The notes beneath the pieces are model-generated. The model had not been told where the DNA came from and searched no databases. It saw only the letters and a program-made list of their open reading frames with translations. Positions 41,948 through 50,054 of a stretch of 64,000 bases of DNA are shown piece after piece (position 1 is the stretch's first letter; each line of letters opens with the position of its first letter). The stretch is from JAWLHU01 sp049324875. GTDB lineage: Bacteria; Bacillota; Sulfobacillia; Symbiobacteriales; Symbiobacteriaceae. Made by a program: the position numbers and the translations under genes. The stretch lies in the NCBI GenBank assembly GCA_049324875.1, contig JBMONC010000039.1:1-64000 (forward strand), given 5' to 3'.

Positions 41948-42817
41948 TCAGAGCTTCACCCAGACGTTCATGTCCTCCCAGTCGCCGCAGATGTGGCAGT
42001 TGTTGATCATCCGCCCCCGGTAGCGGTAGCCCAGCCGGCGGAGGACCAGGTTCATGCCGAAGGAGGAGGCCCGGGCCAGGCTGAAGAGGCAGGGCACCTC
42101 CCGCTGCAGCATCTCCTGCTCCAGGTCCAGGAGGATCGCATGCATCAACCCCTCCCCGCGGCACTCCGGCAGGGTGGCGCAGTTGGTCATCTCGGCGTGC
42201 CGCTGCTCCCAGTCCACCTCCGCAGCGGCGGCGCTGACCAGCCGTCCGCTCTCGTCCCGGACGAGGCGGAAGACCGCCTCTTCGGTCTCCATCAGCTTGC
42301 GGATGTAATCCGGCTGGTGGAGCGGCGTCGGGTAGGTGTCAAAGGTGAGGGCGAAGAGCTCCGCCATCTCCGGGATATCCGCCTCGGTCGGCCTCATCAG
42401 GGCGAACCGCCCGGCGAGCTCCGGCTCGGTCAGCTCGGCCCCCAGCACCCCTTCGAGGATCTCGTTCTCCGCCTCCAGGCGGGTCGACTGCTGCCGTTCC
42501 GGGTCGATGAAGTAGGAGAGGAAGTAGGCGTTCTCCCCGGCGAAGTAGCCGGGGATGATCCCCTCCAGGGCAAAGCCCCTCCCCAGGAAGCGCTCCCAGT
42601 CGGCCTCCCGGCTCTCGGCCAGTATCTTTCCCAGCCCCTGGCGCCGAGCCAGGGAGATCAGGTACTCGCCCAGGGCCGCGAGACCGGAGCGCCCCTCATA
42701 CCGGTACCGTTTCAGCTTCAGCCTGCGGTTCAGGGTGTCGACCTCCACCGTGGCCCGCCAGTCGTCGCTGGCCGCCTCGACCCGCTCCAGCAGACCCAGT
42801 CTTTCCTCTTGAATCAT
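41948..42817 (-). CDS. ablB: Beta-lysine N6-acetyltransferase AblB-like (GNAT family)
   Basis: A 289-residue GNAT acetyltransferase. The AblB-type N-terminal domain includes LNRRLKLKRYRYEG, GYFAGENAYFLSYFIDPERQ and STRLEAENEILE; the GNAT domain (about 140-280) has FALMRPTEADIPEMAELFAL, CATLPECRGEGLMHAIL as acetyl-CoA loop and the end INNCHICGDWEDMNVW. With lysine 2,3-aminomutase (AblA) it makes N6-acetyl-beta-lysine, an osmolyte. No ablA is adjacent, so the role is less certain. A good AAGGAGGCG precedes the ATG. The 229 nt upstream contain no recognised gene or riboswitch. Confidence 0.8.
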   Translation of the reverse strand: MIQEERLGLLERVEAASDDWRATVEVDTLNRRLKLKRYRYEGRSGLAALGEYLISLARRQGLGKILAESREADWERFLGRGFALEGIIPGYFAGENAYFLSYFIDPERQQSTRLEAENEILEGVLGAELTEPELAGRFALMRPTEADIPEMAELFALTFDTYPTPLHQPDYIRKLMETEEAVFRLVRDESGRLVSAAAAEVDWEQRHAEMTNCATLPECRGEGLMHAILLDLEQEMLQREVPCLFSLARASSFGMNLVLRRLGYRYRGRMINNCHICGDWEDMNVWVKL

Positions 42818-43046
42818 GCCATCGCCTCCTTGTGCCCTCTACACATTGACCCGGCCTCCCGTGCTGATCACAGCCGGAGGGCCGGGCTCCCAGGTGCGGA
42901 TGGTGCTGTGGCAGGGAGTCCTTCCTCAGGATACCCTGCGGGATTGGCGCCAGGCAAACCGCCTGAGGGGCGGAAATGGGCCGGGAGAGCGATTCAGCGG
43001 CGCTGACAACCAACAACCTTGCTCTCTTGCACAAGTTGGAGGAGGG

Positions 43047-43802
43047 TCAAGACTCACTCGCTGCGAAGCGGCACTGGGGATGAGGAGGGAGCGTGACCCT
43101 CCCCTCCATGCTCCCCTGCCGGAAGCGGTCCCGCTCCCGCTGCAGCAATGCCAGCGGCGTGGCAAAGGAGTCGAGGGGGAAGTAGGGGGAGCCGTTCTCC
43201 TCCATGAACCGGGCCAGCCTGCCCCGGGCGAAGACCCAGTCGGCAAAGGCGGCGGCGAAGAGGTCGCTGGTGCCGTCCCCCAGGTAGATGATCCGCGCAC
43301 CGGACTGCCGGAGGCGGCGGGTGACCAGCGCCTTGCAGCACCCGCAGAAGTCGCAGGCCGGATTCCCGTGGGGCCAGGCCAACTGGCCGGGCGCCACCCA
43401 CTCGTTGGCGAGGACCGGCAGGTGGTCGAGCCCCTCCCGCTTCAGGATCCGGTCGATGTAGAAGGTGAACCCGTCGCTCAGCACCGCCAGCGGCACCCCG
43501 GCGGCCTCGGTCCAGGCGGCAAAGGCCGCGAAGTGGGGGTCGATCGCCACGGTGTCGGCCAGCGCCTCGCCCTCGGCCGGGTTGACCCGGACGGTGGAGT
43601 CCAGGTAGGCGATCCGGCTTCCCACCTCGCCCGCCTCCAGCCGCCGGAGGGTCTCGGGGGAGGGCGGGGTCAGCCTCTCCCAGATCAGGTCGCCCACATC
43701 CAGCTGGGAGATGGTGCCGTCGAAGTCGGTGATGACCACCAGGGGCGCCCCGAGGGCGCGCCGCCAGAAGGCGTCCAGGCGGGCCTGTTCGGCGGCGGTC
43801 AT
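43047..43802 (-). CDS. MtnX-like HAD-IB phosphatase
   Basis: HAD phosphatase of 251 residues. The nucleophile motif is ITDFDGTIS, motif II lies in LAVLSDGFTFYIDRIL, and motif III/IV in IIYLGDGTSDLFAAAFAD. It also has the cysteine cluster ACDFCGCCK, shared with Bacillus MtnX (2-hydroxy-3-keto-5-methylthiopentenyl-1-phosphate phosphatase). No other methionine-salvage gene is nearby, so a phosphoserine- or other-substrate role remains possible. Its start overlaps the end of the M42 peptidase gene (ATGA). Confidence 0.8.
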   Translation of the reverse strand: MTAAEQARLDAFWRRALGAPLVVITDFDGTISQLDVGDLIWERLTPPSPETLRRLEAGEVGSRIAYLDSTVRVNPAEGEALADTVAIDPHFAAFAAWTEAAGVPLAVLSDGFTFYIDRILKREGLDHLPVLANEWVAPGQLAWPHGNPACDFCGCCKALVTRRLRQSGARIIYLGDGTSDLFAAAFADWVFARGRLARFMEENGSPYFPLDSFATPLALLQRERDRFRQGSMEGRVTLPPHPQCRFAASES

Positions 43803-44839
43803 CGGGTCAGGTACTCCAGCAGCAGCCTGGCCGTGTTCTCCAGCGCCTCCAGGTGGACCCGCTCGTAGGCGTGGGAGGCGTCGATCCCCGGCCCCACCAG
43901 GGCTGCCTTGAACTGGCCGCCCGCCCGCAGGGCGGCGCTGGCGTCGGAGCCGTAGAAGGGGTAGATGTCGATCCGGTAGGGGATCCCGGCCTCAGCGGCC
44001 AGCCGCTGCAGCCGCCGGGAGAGCTCGTAGTCATACGGGCCCGAGGAGTCCTTGACGCAGACGGTGACCGAGTACTCGTCGGAGGTCTGCCCCTCGCCCA
44101 CCGCCGCCATATCCAGGGCGATCAGCTCATCCACCTCGGGTGGGATGACGCCGGCCGCCCCATGGCCGGTCTCCTCGTAGTTGGAGATGAAGAGGTGGGT
44201 GGTGTGGGCCAGCTCCAGCCCCTGCTCCCTGACCGCCTTGGCAACGCCGAAGAGGACGGCCACGCAGGCCTTGTCGTCCAGGTGGCGGCTCTTGATGAAG
44301 CCCGTCTCGGTCAGGGTGGTGCGCGGGTCGAAGGAGATGAAGTCGCCCACCTGGATGCCGAGGGCGGCCACATCGGCCCGGGAGAAGACCTTGGCATCCA
44401 GCCGGACCTCCAGGTTGGCCTCATCCCGCTCCTGCTTGGCGTGCTCCGGCCCGTGGACGTGGGTGGAGGCCTTGGTCACCAGGATGGTGCCCGAAACGGT
44501 GGTGCCGTCGGCCTTGTGGACCAGGCAGTACTCGCCCTCCATGGAGTTCCCTGAGAAGCCCCCCACCTTGGTCAGCTTCAGCCGGCCGTTCCCCTTGATC
44601 TCCTTCACCATCGCCCCCAGCGTGTCCACATGGGCGGCGACCGCCCGGTGGCGGCCCTGCTCCCGGCCGGGCAGGGTGGCGATCAGCGCCCCCTTCCGGG
44701 TCCGGCGGGTCTGAACCCCGAGCTCGGCAAACTCCCGCTCGGTGTAGGCCACCGCCTCCTCCGTGAAGCCGGTGGGGCTGGGTATGCGGCAGAGTTCCAC
44801 CGTCTTCGCTGCGATGTAGGACAGGTCGATGCTGGCCAT
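43799..44839 (-). CDS. M42 family metallopeptidase
   Basis: Di-metal aminopeptidase of the M42 (tetrahedral aminopeptidase/CelM) family, 346 residues. Metal-binding and catalytic segments: AVAAHVDTLGAMVKEI, SRHLDDKACVAVLFGVAKAV, SNYEETGHGAAG and ALDMAAVG, and near the end GIDASHAYERVHLEALENTA. AAGGAGGG precedes the ATG at 44839; the longer frame has no site. Encoded with the MtnX-like phosphatase in one unit. Confidence 0.92.
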   Translation of the reverse strand: MASIDLSYIAAKTVELCRIPSPTGFTEEAVAYTEREFAELGVQTRRTRKGALIATLPGREQGRHRAVAAHVDTLGAMVKEIKGNGRLKLTKVGGFSGNSMEGEYCLVHKADGTTVSGTILVTKASTHVHGPEHAKQERDEANLEVRLDAKVFSRADVAALGIQVGDFISFDPRTTLTETGFIKSRHLDDKACVAVLFGVAKAVREQGLELAHTTHLFISNYEETGHGAAGVIPPEVDELIALDMAAVGEGQTSDEYSVTVCVKDSSGPYDYELSRRLQRLAAEAGIPYRIDIYPFYGSDASAALRAGGQFKAALVGPGIDASHAYERVHLEALENTARLLLEYLTR

Positions 44840-44897
44840 GGAAGCCCTCCTTCTTGGCAGGGGCCACCGGCGACTTGCGTAATCGATGGCCCTCCGG

Positions 44898-44927
44898 TTC
44901 ATCAATCGCCTCATTCCATTGTATCAT
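44898..44927. promoter_or_regulatory. Overlapping divergent promoter region
   Basis: On the plus strand TTCATC and TATCAT are 18 nt apart, pointing to the gene at 45002. On the minus strand TACAAT (44923-44918) could serve the M42 gene. The two -10 elements overlap. Matches are moderate. Confidence 0.35.
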
Positions 44928-45001
44928 AAAGAGGGATTGGAACCAGCGGTGCGGTAAACTTTGTAGAGGCATCTGAGGAGCCGGCGGGGAGGTCGAGCGG
45001 T

Positions 45002-45397
45002 GTGCGTCATCTGCTCTACGGGCTTGCGGTGGCGGCGATGGCAGGGGCGGCGGTCGGACTGGCCCTGCTCCCGCGCCTGACCGCCCATTGGCTCTGGTTT
45101 GGCCTGGTCGGCGCCCTCCTCTCGGCCGCCGGCGGGGGCGGTTGGGTGCTGGCCGGCGCCACCGCCGGCGAGTGGCCCCGCCCGCGCGCCGGCTGGATGC
45201 TGATCATGGGCGGCACCCTGGGCTCCCTGGTCAGCCTGCTGGACTGGCAGCCGCTGCCGCTGCTCTGGGCGCTGGCCCAGGCGGTCAGCGGGGCGCTGCT
45301 GATCGTGCGGGTGGTCCCGCGCGGCCGCCGGGGCTCGCTCCCGTCCAAGCCCGGCCCCGTGCAGGCCCCGGTCTCCCGGCGGCAGGCGGAGCGGTAG
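45002..45397 (+). CDS. Hypothetical membrane protein
   Basis: A 131-residue protein with four hydrophobic segments (LLYGLAVAAMAGAAVGLALL, then WFGLVGALLSAAGGGG, MLIMGGTLGSLVSLL and LLWALAQAVSGALL) and a basic tail. GTG start with GGGGAGG 8 nt upstream. I do not recognise a family. It is followed 59 nt later by a small soluble protein gene. Confidence 0.65.
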   Translation: MRHLLYGLAVAAMAGAAVGLALLPRLTAHWLWFGLVGALLSAAGGGGWVLAGATAGEWPRPRAGWMLIMGGTLGSLVSLLDWQPLPLLWALAQAVSGALLIVRVVPRGRRGSLPSKPGPVQAPVSRRQAER

Positions 45398-45456
45398 GCC
45401 GCTCGCGGATGAAACCGGCACCCGCCCGGCCAGACTATGGCCGAGGAGGGGATGGG

Positions 45457-45816
45457 ATGGGACACACCGTCGTAGGGGTCTTCCGGCACAGCGGCGATGC
45501 CGACCTGGCCGCCGCCCACCTGCGGGATGAGTATGCGCTGGATGCCGACGAGCTGGATATCATCGGAGAGGCGGAGTTCGACGACCTGGCCCGCCCGACC
45601 ATGGACCGGACCGACAACTGGATCCTGGCCGCCTTCACCGGCATCGGTCTGACCGCCCTGGGCGACGAGGACCCGGTCTCGAAGCGGTGGGGGCATATGG
45701 TCTGGAAGGGAGAGACCCTGGTGGTGGCCCGGTCGGACGACCCGGACCGGGCGAAGGAGATCGCCGGCGAGATGCGCCGCGCCGGGGCGGACCGGGTCGA
45801 CTTGCTTCCCCACTGA
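45457..45816 (+). CDS. Small soluble protein, general-stress-17M-like
   Basis: A 119-residue acidic soluble protein starting HTVVGVFRHSGDADLAAAHL. The pattern of a short ferredoxin-like N-terminus, a middle region and the end KGETLVVARSDDPDRAKEIA resembles small stress proteins of the YflT/17M kind, but the match is loose. The ATG at 45457 has GGAGGGG just upstream. The bidirectional hairpin at 45867-45900 follows. Confidence 0.5.
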   Translation: MGHTVVGVFRHSGDADLAAAHLRDEYALDADELDIIGEAEFDDLARPTMDRTDNWILAAFTGIGLTALGDEDPVSKRWGHMVWKGETLVVARSDDPDRAKEIAGEMRRAGADRVDLLPH

Positions 45817-45866
45817 GGCCTCTTGTGGGCCGCGGCTGCAGAGTCCCCCTCTACGGAGAACTTGAG

Positions 45867-45900
45867 AGCGCCCGTTCTGCACAGGTGCAGGCCGGGCGCT
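45867..45900. terminator. Bidirectional terminator before tatA
   Basis: AGCGCCCG pairs with CGGGCGCT, with an inner CTGCAC/GTGCAG stem. It lies between two converging genes; the right side has TTCGCTT. Confidence 0.75.
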
Positions 45901-45904
45901 TCGC

Positions 45905-46150
45905 TTATGCCTTCTTATCGGTTGCCTCCGTCCCCTGGCTGCTCCCGGGCCGCTCCCCGGCGGCGCTCTGGGCCACCTCTTCGGTCGCCGCCTTGGCCAC
46001 CTCCTGGGTGATCGTCTGCGTCGCCTTCTTGAACTCCCGGATCGCCTGGCCGACGCTGCGGCCCATCTCCGGCAGCTTGTTGGGGCCGAAGATCACCAGG
46101 GCGACGATGGCGATCAGGAGGATCTCGCTGAAGCCGAGGTTGTTGAACAC
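45905..46150 (-). CDS. tatA: Sec-independent (Tat) translocase subunit TatA
   Basis: An 81-residue TatA/TatE-type protein. A short N-terminal helix (FSEILLIAIVALVIFGPNKL) with the conserved FGPNKLPE hinge is followed by an amphipathic helix (GRSVGQAIREFKKATQ) and a charged tail. It forms the pore for folded, twin-arginine substrates. TatC is not in the window. Confidence 0.92.
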   Translation of the reverse strand: MFNNLGFSEILLIAIVALVIFGPNKLPEMGRSVGQAIREFKKATQTITQEVAKAATEEVAQSAAGERPGSSQGTEATDKKA

Positions 46151-46252
46151 GGCGCATTACCCCTTCTGGTTCTGTGCTCGTCTGCGTACCCCCATAGTAA
46201 CCGCCGCCGCCCCCGCTTGTCCAGACAGATTCGGACTAGTACGTGGCCTCCT

Positions 46253-46336
46253 TCACATCCTTTGCGATCGCCCCAGCCTGCGGCCGCGGAACATAATCTG
46301 GCAGGCACCCCGCCGCAGGAGATCGGCCAGGGTCAC
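46253..46336 (-). CDS. Possible 27-residue basic peptide
   Basis: A minus-strand GTG (46336) has TAGGAGA 5 nt upstream and opens a 27-residue frame: VTLADLLRRGACQIMF, then RGRRLGRSQRM and stop. It would be a small, strongly basic, partly amphipathic peptide. The region also folds as DNA/RNA (CCTGCGGC with GCCGCAGG), so chance is possible. The remainder of the space between tatA and the subtilase gene holds no other gene I can support. Confidence 0.22.
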   Translation of the reverse strand: MTLADLLRRGACQIMFRGRRLGRSQRM

Positions 46337-46443
46337 CGAATCTCCTACAGCTAATCCATCATGTCTTCGAAATAGGGATTTATGTAAAAGTATGATGGGG
46401 CAACGATTATGGCAATGCCGCAGACAAGATGGGGGGCATCCAG

Positions 46444-49338
46444 ATGATGCGCAAGGGCCAACTCCTGGCAGCCGCCACGGCGGCATCGATTTTGATGGGT
46501 GCGTTCGGCGTCCAGGCGTACAGCGCCACCCGTGATCAGGCGAACCAGAACCTGCCGGTCAGGCTCAAGCAGGGGCACATCTACATGACGCGCCAGGCGA
46601 AGGCCGCGGTCACTTCGGGGGAGAGTCCCACCGGGCGCGCCCTGTACATTGTCCAGTTCACCGGTCCCGTCAAAGATGCCTACAAGTCAGCCCTCACCCG
46701 TCTGGGCGTGGAGCTGGGCGATTACCTGCCCGAGAACGCCTTCCTGGTCCGGATGGACGGGGGCCAGCGCACCCGGGTGGCGGGCCTCGGCTTCGTCAAG
46801 GGGGTGGCCCGGTACGAGGCGGTCCACAAGCTGGATCCCGGTCTGGGCTGGCTGGGACCTGTCAAGCAGGTCCAGGTGACCACCTTCGGCCCCTCTTCCA
46901 AGGGCTCCATCGCAGCGCTGACCGCCCTGGGGGTCCAGCCGGAGCACATTGGGGTCGGCACCTTCACCGCCCGGCTGGACCAGGCCAAGCTGCAGCAGCT
47001 GGCCCAGTCGCCCGACGTGGTCTACGTGGAGCCTGCCCCGAGGTACGCCCTCTTCAACGACAAGGCCGGCGAGATCATGGGCCTGTCCCCGGTCTGGAAG
47101 AGCGGCTTTGACGGCAAGGGCCAGATCGTAGCGGTCACCGACACCGGGCTGGATACCGGCAAGAACGACTCCTCCATGCACCCCGACCTCCAGGGGCAGA
47201 TCAAGGCGCTCTATGCCCTGGGCAAGCCGGGCGACGCATCGGACACCATGGCCCACGGCACCCATGTGGCCGGCTCCGTGTTGGGCACCGGCAAGGCCTC
47301 GGGCGGCCTCCACAAGGGGATGGCCCCCGCCGCCAGCCTGGTCTTCCAGTCGGTGGAGGACAGCCAGGGCGGGCTCGGCGGCATCCCGGAGGACCTGACC
47401 TCCCTCTTCCGCCAGGCCTATGAGGCCGGCGCACGGATCCACACCAACTCCTGGGGCATCCCCGCCACCAGCGGCGGCACCGTCTACAACGCCCAGTCGA
47501 GCCAGGTAGACCGGTTCATGTGGGAGAACCCGGAGTACACCATCCTCTTTGCCGCAGGCAACGACGGCGACCATGACCGGAACAACCAGATCAACTACGG
47601 CACCGTCTCCGCTCCAGGCACCGCCAAGAACGCCATCACCGTGGGCGCCTCCCAGAACAGCCGGCCCGACCGGAAGATGGCCACCGACCCCAGCGACATG
47701 GCCTCCTTCTCCAGCCGGGGTCCGACCCAGGATAACCGGGTCAAGCCCGACATCGTCGCCCCCGGCACCTGGATCGCCTCGACCCGGGCCTCCCAGGCGT
47801 CCGACAGGGATTTCTGGGCGCCCCACGAGTCCAACAGCCGGTACGGTTACATGGGCGGCACCTCGATGTCCACCCCGCTGACCGCCGGCGCCGCCGCCAC
47901 CCTGCGCCAGTTCTACGTGGAGAAGCTGGGGGTCACCCCCCGGGCCTCGCTCCTGAAGGCGAGCCTGATCAACGGCGCCGTCTCCATGAAGCAGGGGCTG
48001 ACCTGGAAGGACAACGGCTGGGGCCGGGTCGACCTGAACAACGCCCTCTACACCCGTCCCTTCCAATTCGTCAACGAGGAGAAGGCGCTGAAGACGGGGG
48101 AGTCGGCCGCCTACACCTATGAGGTGAAGGAGGGGCAGCCCCTCAAGTTCACCCTGGTCTGGACCGACTACCCGGCCAACCCCTCGGCCGAGAAGACCCT
48201 GGTCAACGACCTGGACCTGACCGTCACCGGGCCCGACGGCAAGAGACTGGCTGGAAACCACATGATCGGCCAGACCCCCGACCGCTCCAACAACGTGGAG
48301 AACGTGGTGGTGGCGGCGCCGGCGTCGGGCAGGTACACCGTCACCGTCACCGGCCACAACATCCCGCAGGGTCCCCAGCGCTTCGCCCTGGTCATCTCGG
48401 GCAACCTGGGCAGCGGCGGCTCCCAGCCGACCCCGCCCCCGCAGGACCCGCAGCCCAAGCCGCCGGCGGACAGCGAGAAGCCCGTGGTCAAGGTGACCAG
48501 CCCCACCGCCGGTGCCACCCTTTCCGGCCCGGTCTCCATCACGGCGGATGCCACCGACAACACCGGCATCGCCAAGGTCCTCTTCTACGTCGATGGGGTG
48601 GAGGTGGGGAGCGCCGCCACGGCGCCCTACAGCATCACCTGGGACTCGACCCGGGTGAAGGACGGCGACCACACCATTGTGGCCAACGCCTATGACGCTG
48701 CCGGCAATGTGGGCATCTCCAGCGGCGTGGCCGTCAAGGTGAGCAACAGCGCCGTCAGCGCCGGCCAGAGCCTCCAGTTCACCGGCAAGACCGCCGCCCA
48801 CGCCACCACCCGGCGGTTCTACCTCGATGTGCAGGGCCCGGGGCGGGTGAGCGCCCAGCTGGCCCTGAGCGGGCAGGCCAACGTAACGCTGACCGCCTTC
48901 GACCCCGGCGGCAGGCAGGTGGCGACCGGCTCGGGCGGCCTCTCCTTCGACGCCGCCACCGCCGGCACCTACAGCATCACACTGCTCTCCAGCGGCGGCT
49001 ACGCCGACTACAGCCTGAAGGTCACCTACCCCCCCATCGCCGGCACGCGGTTCATCAACCGGGCGGGGCAGCTCTCCACCGCCGGTCAGCGGTTCATGGT
49101 GGTACCGGTACCGGTCACCCGACAGGGGGCGGTCAACGCCCTGGTCACCGCCAAGCAGGCCCGGGCCGACCTGGACCTCTACCTGCTGGATGGATGGGGC
49201 CGGGTGATGGCCATGGCCACCTCGCCCAACCTGAACCCGGAGGCGATCAGCGCCTTCCTCTCGCCGGGCACCTACTACCTCTATGTGGTGGTCGACTCGG
49301 GTGCGACCGACCTGCAGCTGACCGTGCTCCACCGCTAA
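46444..49338 (+). CDS. Secreted S8 (subtilisin-like) serine protease with C-terminal beta domains
   Basis: Extracellular subtilase, 964 residues. A signal peptide (QLLAAATAASILMGAFGVQA) and a long propeptide (to about 200) precede the catalytic domain. The triad is Asp233 in AVTDTGLDTG, His271 in HGTHVAGSVLG and Ser474 in GGTSMSTPL; the oxyanion Asn is in FAAGNDGDHD. A P-domain-like jelly roll (about 540-660), a Pro-rich linker (TPPPQDPQPKPP), an Ig-like domain (about 680-770) and two pre-peptidase-like C-terminal domains follow. The architecture recalls KP-43-type proteases. The ATG at 46444 has GGGGGG 7 nt upstream. Confidence 0.92.
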   Translation: MMRKGQLLAAATAASILMGAFGVQAYSATRDQANQNLPVRLKQGHIYMTRQAKAAVTSGESPTGRALYIVQFTGPVKDAYKSALTRLGVELGDYLPENAFLVRMDGGQRTRVAGLGFVKGVARYEAVHKLDPGLGWLGPVKQVQVTTFGPSSKGSIAALTALGVQPEHIGVGTFTARLDQAKLQQLAQSPDVVYVEPAPRYALFNDKAGEIMGLSPVWKSGFDGKGQIVAVTDTGLDTGKNDSSMHPDLQGQIKALYALGKPGDASDTMAHGTHVAGSVLGTGKASGGLHKGMAPAASLVFQSVEDSQGGLGGIPEDLTSLFRQAYEAGARIHTNSWGIPATSGGTVYNAQSSQVDRFMWENPEYTILFAAGNDGDHDRNNQINYGTVSAPGTAKNAITVGASQNSRPDRKMATDPSDMASFSSRGPTQDNRVKPDIVAPGTWIASTRASQASDRDFWAPHESNSRYGYMGGTSMSTPLTAGAAATLRQFYVEKLGVTPRASLLKASLINGAVSMKQGLTWKDNGWGRVDLNNALYTRPFQFVNEEKALKTGESAAYTYEVKEGQPLKFTLVWTDYPANPSAEKTLVNDLDLTVTGPDGKRLAGNHMIGQTPDRSNNVENVVVAAPASGRYTVTVTGHNIPQGPQRFALVISGNLGSGGSQPTPPPQDPQPKPPADSEKPVVKVTSPTAGATLSGPVSITADATDNTGIAKVLFYVDGVEVGSAATAPYSITWDSTRVKDGDHTIVANAYDAAGNVGISSGVAVKVSNSAVSAGQSLQFTGKTAAHATTRRFYLDVQGPGRVSAQLALSGQANVTLTAFDPGGRQVATGSGGLSFDAATAGTYSITLLSSGGYADYSLKVTYPPIAGTRFINRAGQLSTAGQRFMVVPVPVTRQGAVNALVTAKQARADLDLYLLDGWGRVMAMATSPNLNPEAISAFLSPGTYYLYVVVDSGATDLQLTVLHR

Positions 49339-49352
49339 GCAGCCACAGGCAG

Positions 49353-49381
49353 AACCCCCGCCCTGATCCCGGGCGGGGGTT
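49353..49381 (+). terminator. Terminator of the subtilase gene
   Basis: AACCCCCGCCC and GGGCGGGGGTT form a perfect 11-bp stem around TGATCCC, followed by CAACTTT. Confidence 0.85.
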
Positions 49382-49418
49382 CAACTTTGCCTTGAAAATG
49401 CTGGCAATGGTTATTTTT

Positions 49419-49601
49419 GCCACGGATTACACGGATTACACTGATAAGACAAATATATGACAAAAATGAGTGGTGCTGGTGCGAAACACCGCACCATGGT
49501 GGTTACACGGACACAACAAGTACATTACAAAAATGTGGATGGTGCCCCCCCATTGTCATGTATGTATCGTTTTAATCCGTGAAATCCGTGTAATCTGTGG
49601 C
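49419..49601. repeat. Palindromic repeat element, copy 1
   Basis: Ends are inverted tandem copies of the unit ACGGATTACAC: left GCCACGGATTACACGGATT, right AATCCGTGAAATCCGTG with further TAATCTGTGGC. The core carries a hairpin with GGTGCTGGTGC and GCACC segments, in the opposite orientation to copies 2 and 3. About 183 nt, AT-richer than the surroundings, without a gene. It lies between the terminator of the subtilase gene and the end of the DUF3221 gene. Confidence 0.85.
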
Positions 49602-49619
49602 TACGATCAACGCCCGACT

Positions 49620-49991
49620 TCAAGGCCCGACCGTACCGGTCACCAGGATCGCCTCGCCGCCGGTCTGGCAGGGGTATGACTCCAGGATCGGACCCCGCTC
49701 CCAGGCCTTGACGGTCTGGCCGGTCTTGAGGGCGGCGCTGCTGACCTTGGTGAGGGAATCCTTCTCCTGGAGCACCACCAGGGTGGTCTTCTCCACCGCA
49801 AACCAGCACTTGTTCCCCTCCTGCCGGCCGGGGTCGCTCTCCACCAGAATCCGCCCGCCCTCGATCTGGGTGATCACCCCGACAACGTAGGGGTCGCGCT
49901 TGGGGAGCTCCACGGGTTGGGTGCCGGGGTCGGAGCCGGAGCAGCCTGCGAGCAGCCCCGCAAGGAGCAGTAGGATCGCCAGGTAGCGCAT
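49620..49991 (-). CDS. DUF3221-type lipoprotein
   Basis: A 123-residue lipoprotein with lipobox LLAGCSG. The body fits the DUF3221 pattern: VVGVITQIEGGRILVESD, a WFAVEKTT stretch, and AALKTGQTVKAWERGPILES with YPCQTGG. Function unknown. GGAGGG precedes the ATG at 49991; the longer frame begins seven residues earlier without support. Its 3' end is 19 nt from repeat copy 1. Confidence 0.78.
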   Translation of the reverse strand: MRYLAILLLLAGLLAGCSGSDPGTQPVELPKRDPYVVGVITQIEGGRILVESDPGRQEGNKCWFAVEKTTLVVLQEKDSLTKVSSAALKTGQTVKAWERGPILESYPCQTGGEAILVTGTVGP

Positions 49992-50054
49992 GGATGTGCC
50001 CTCCGTGATCATCGTGTTGCTAGAACAGACGGGGGGAGAGGGGGCTGGGTTTCA

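Noticed and set aside
42818..43046. Lysine riboswitch or ablA remnant upstream of the ablB-like gene
   Set aside because: No lysine-aptamer motif; a 28-codon frame ending ISTGGRVNV does not match the end of lysine 2,3-aminomutase.
46337..46443. c-di-GMP riboswitch before the subtilase gene (GGGGCAACG, GCAATGCCGC segments)
   Set aside because: The GCAAAGCC and GAAA tetraloop hallmarks are missing and the stems do not form.
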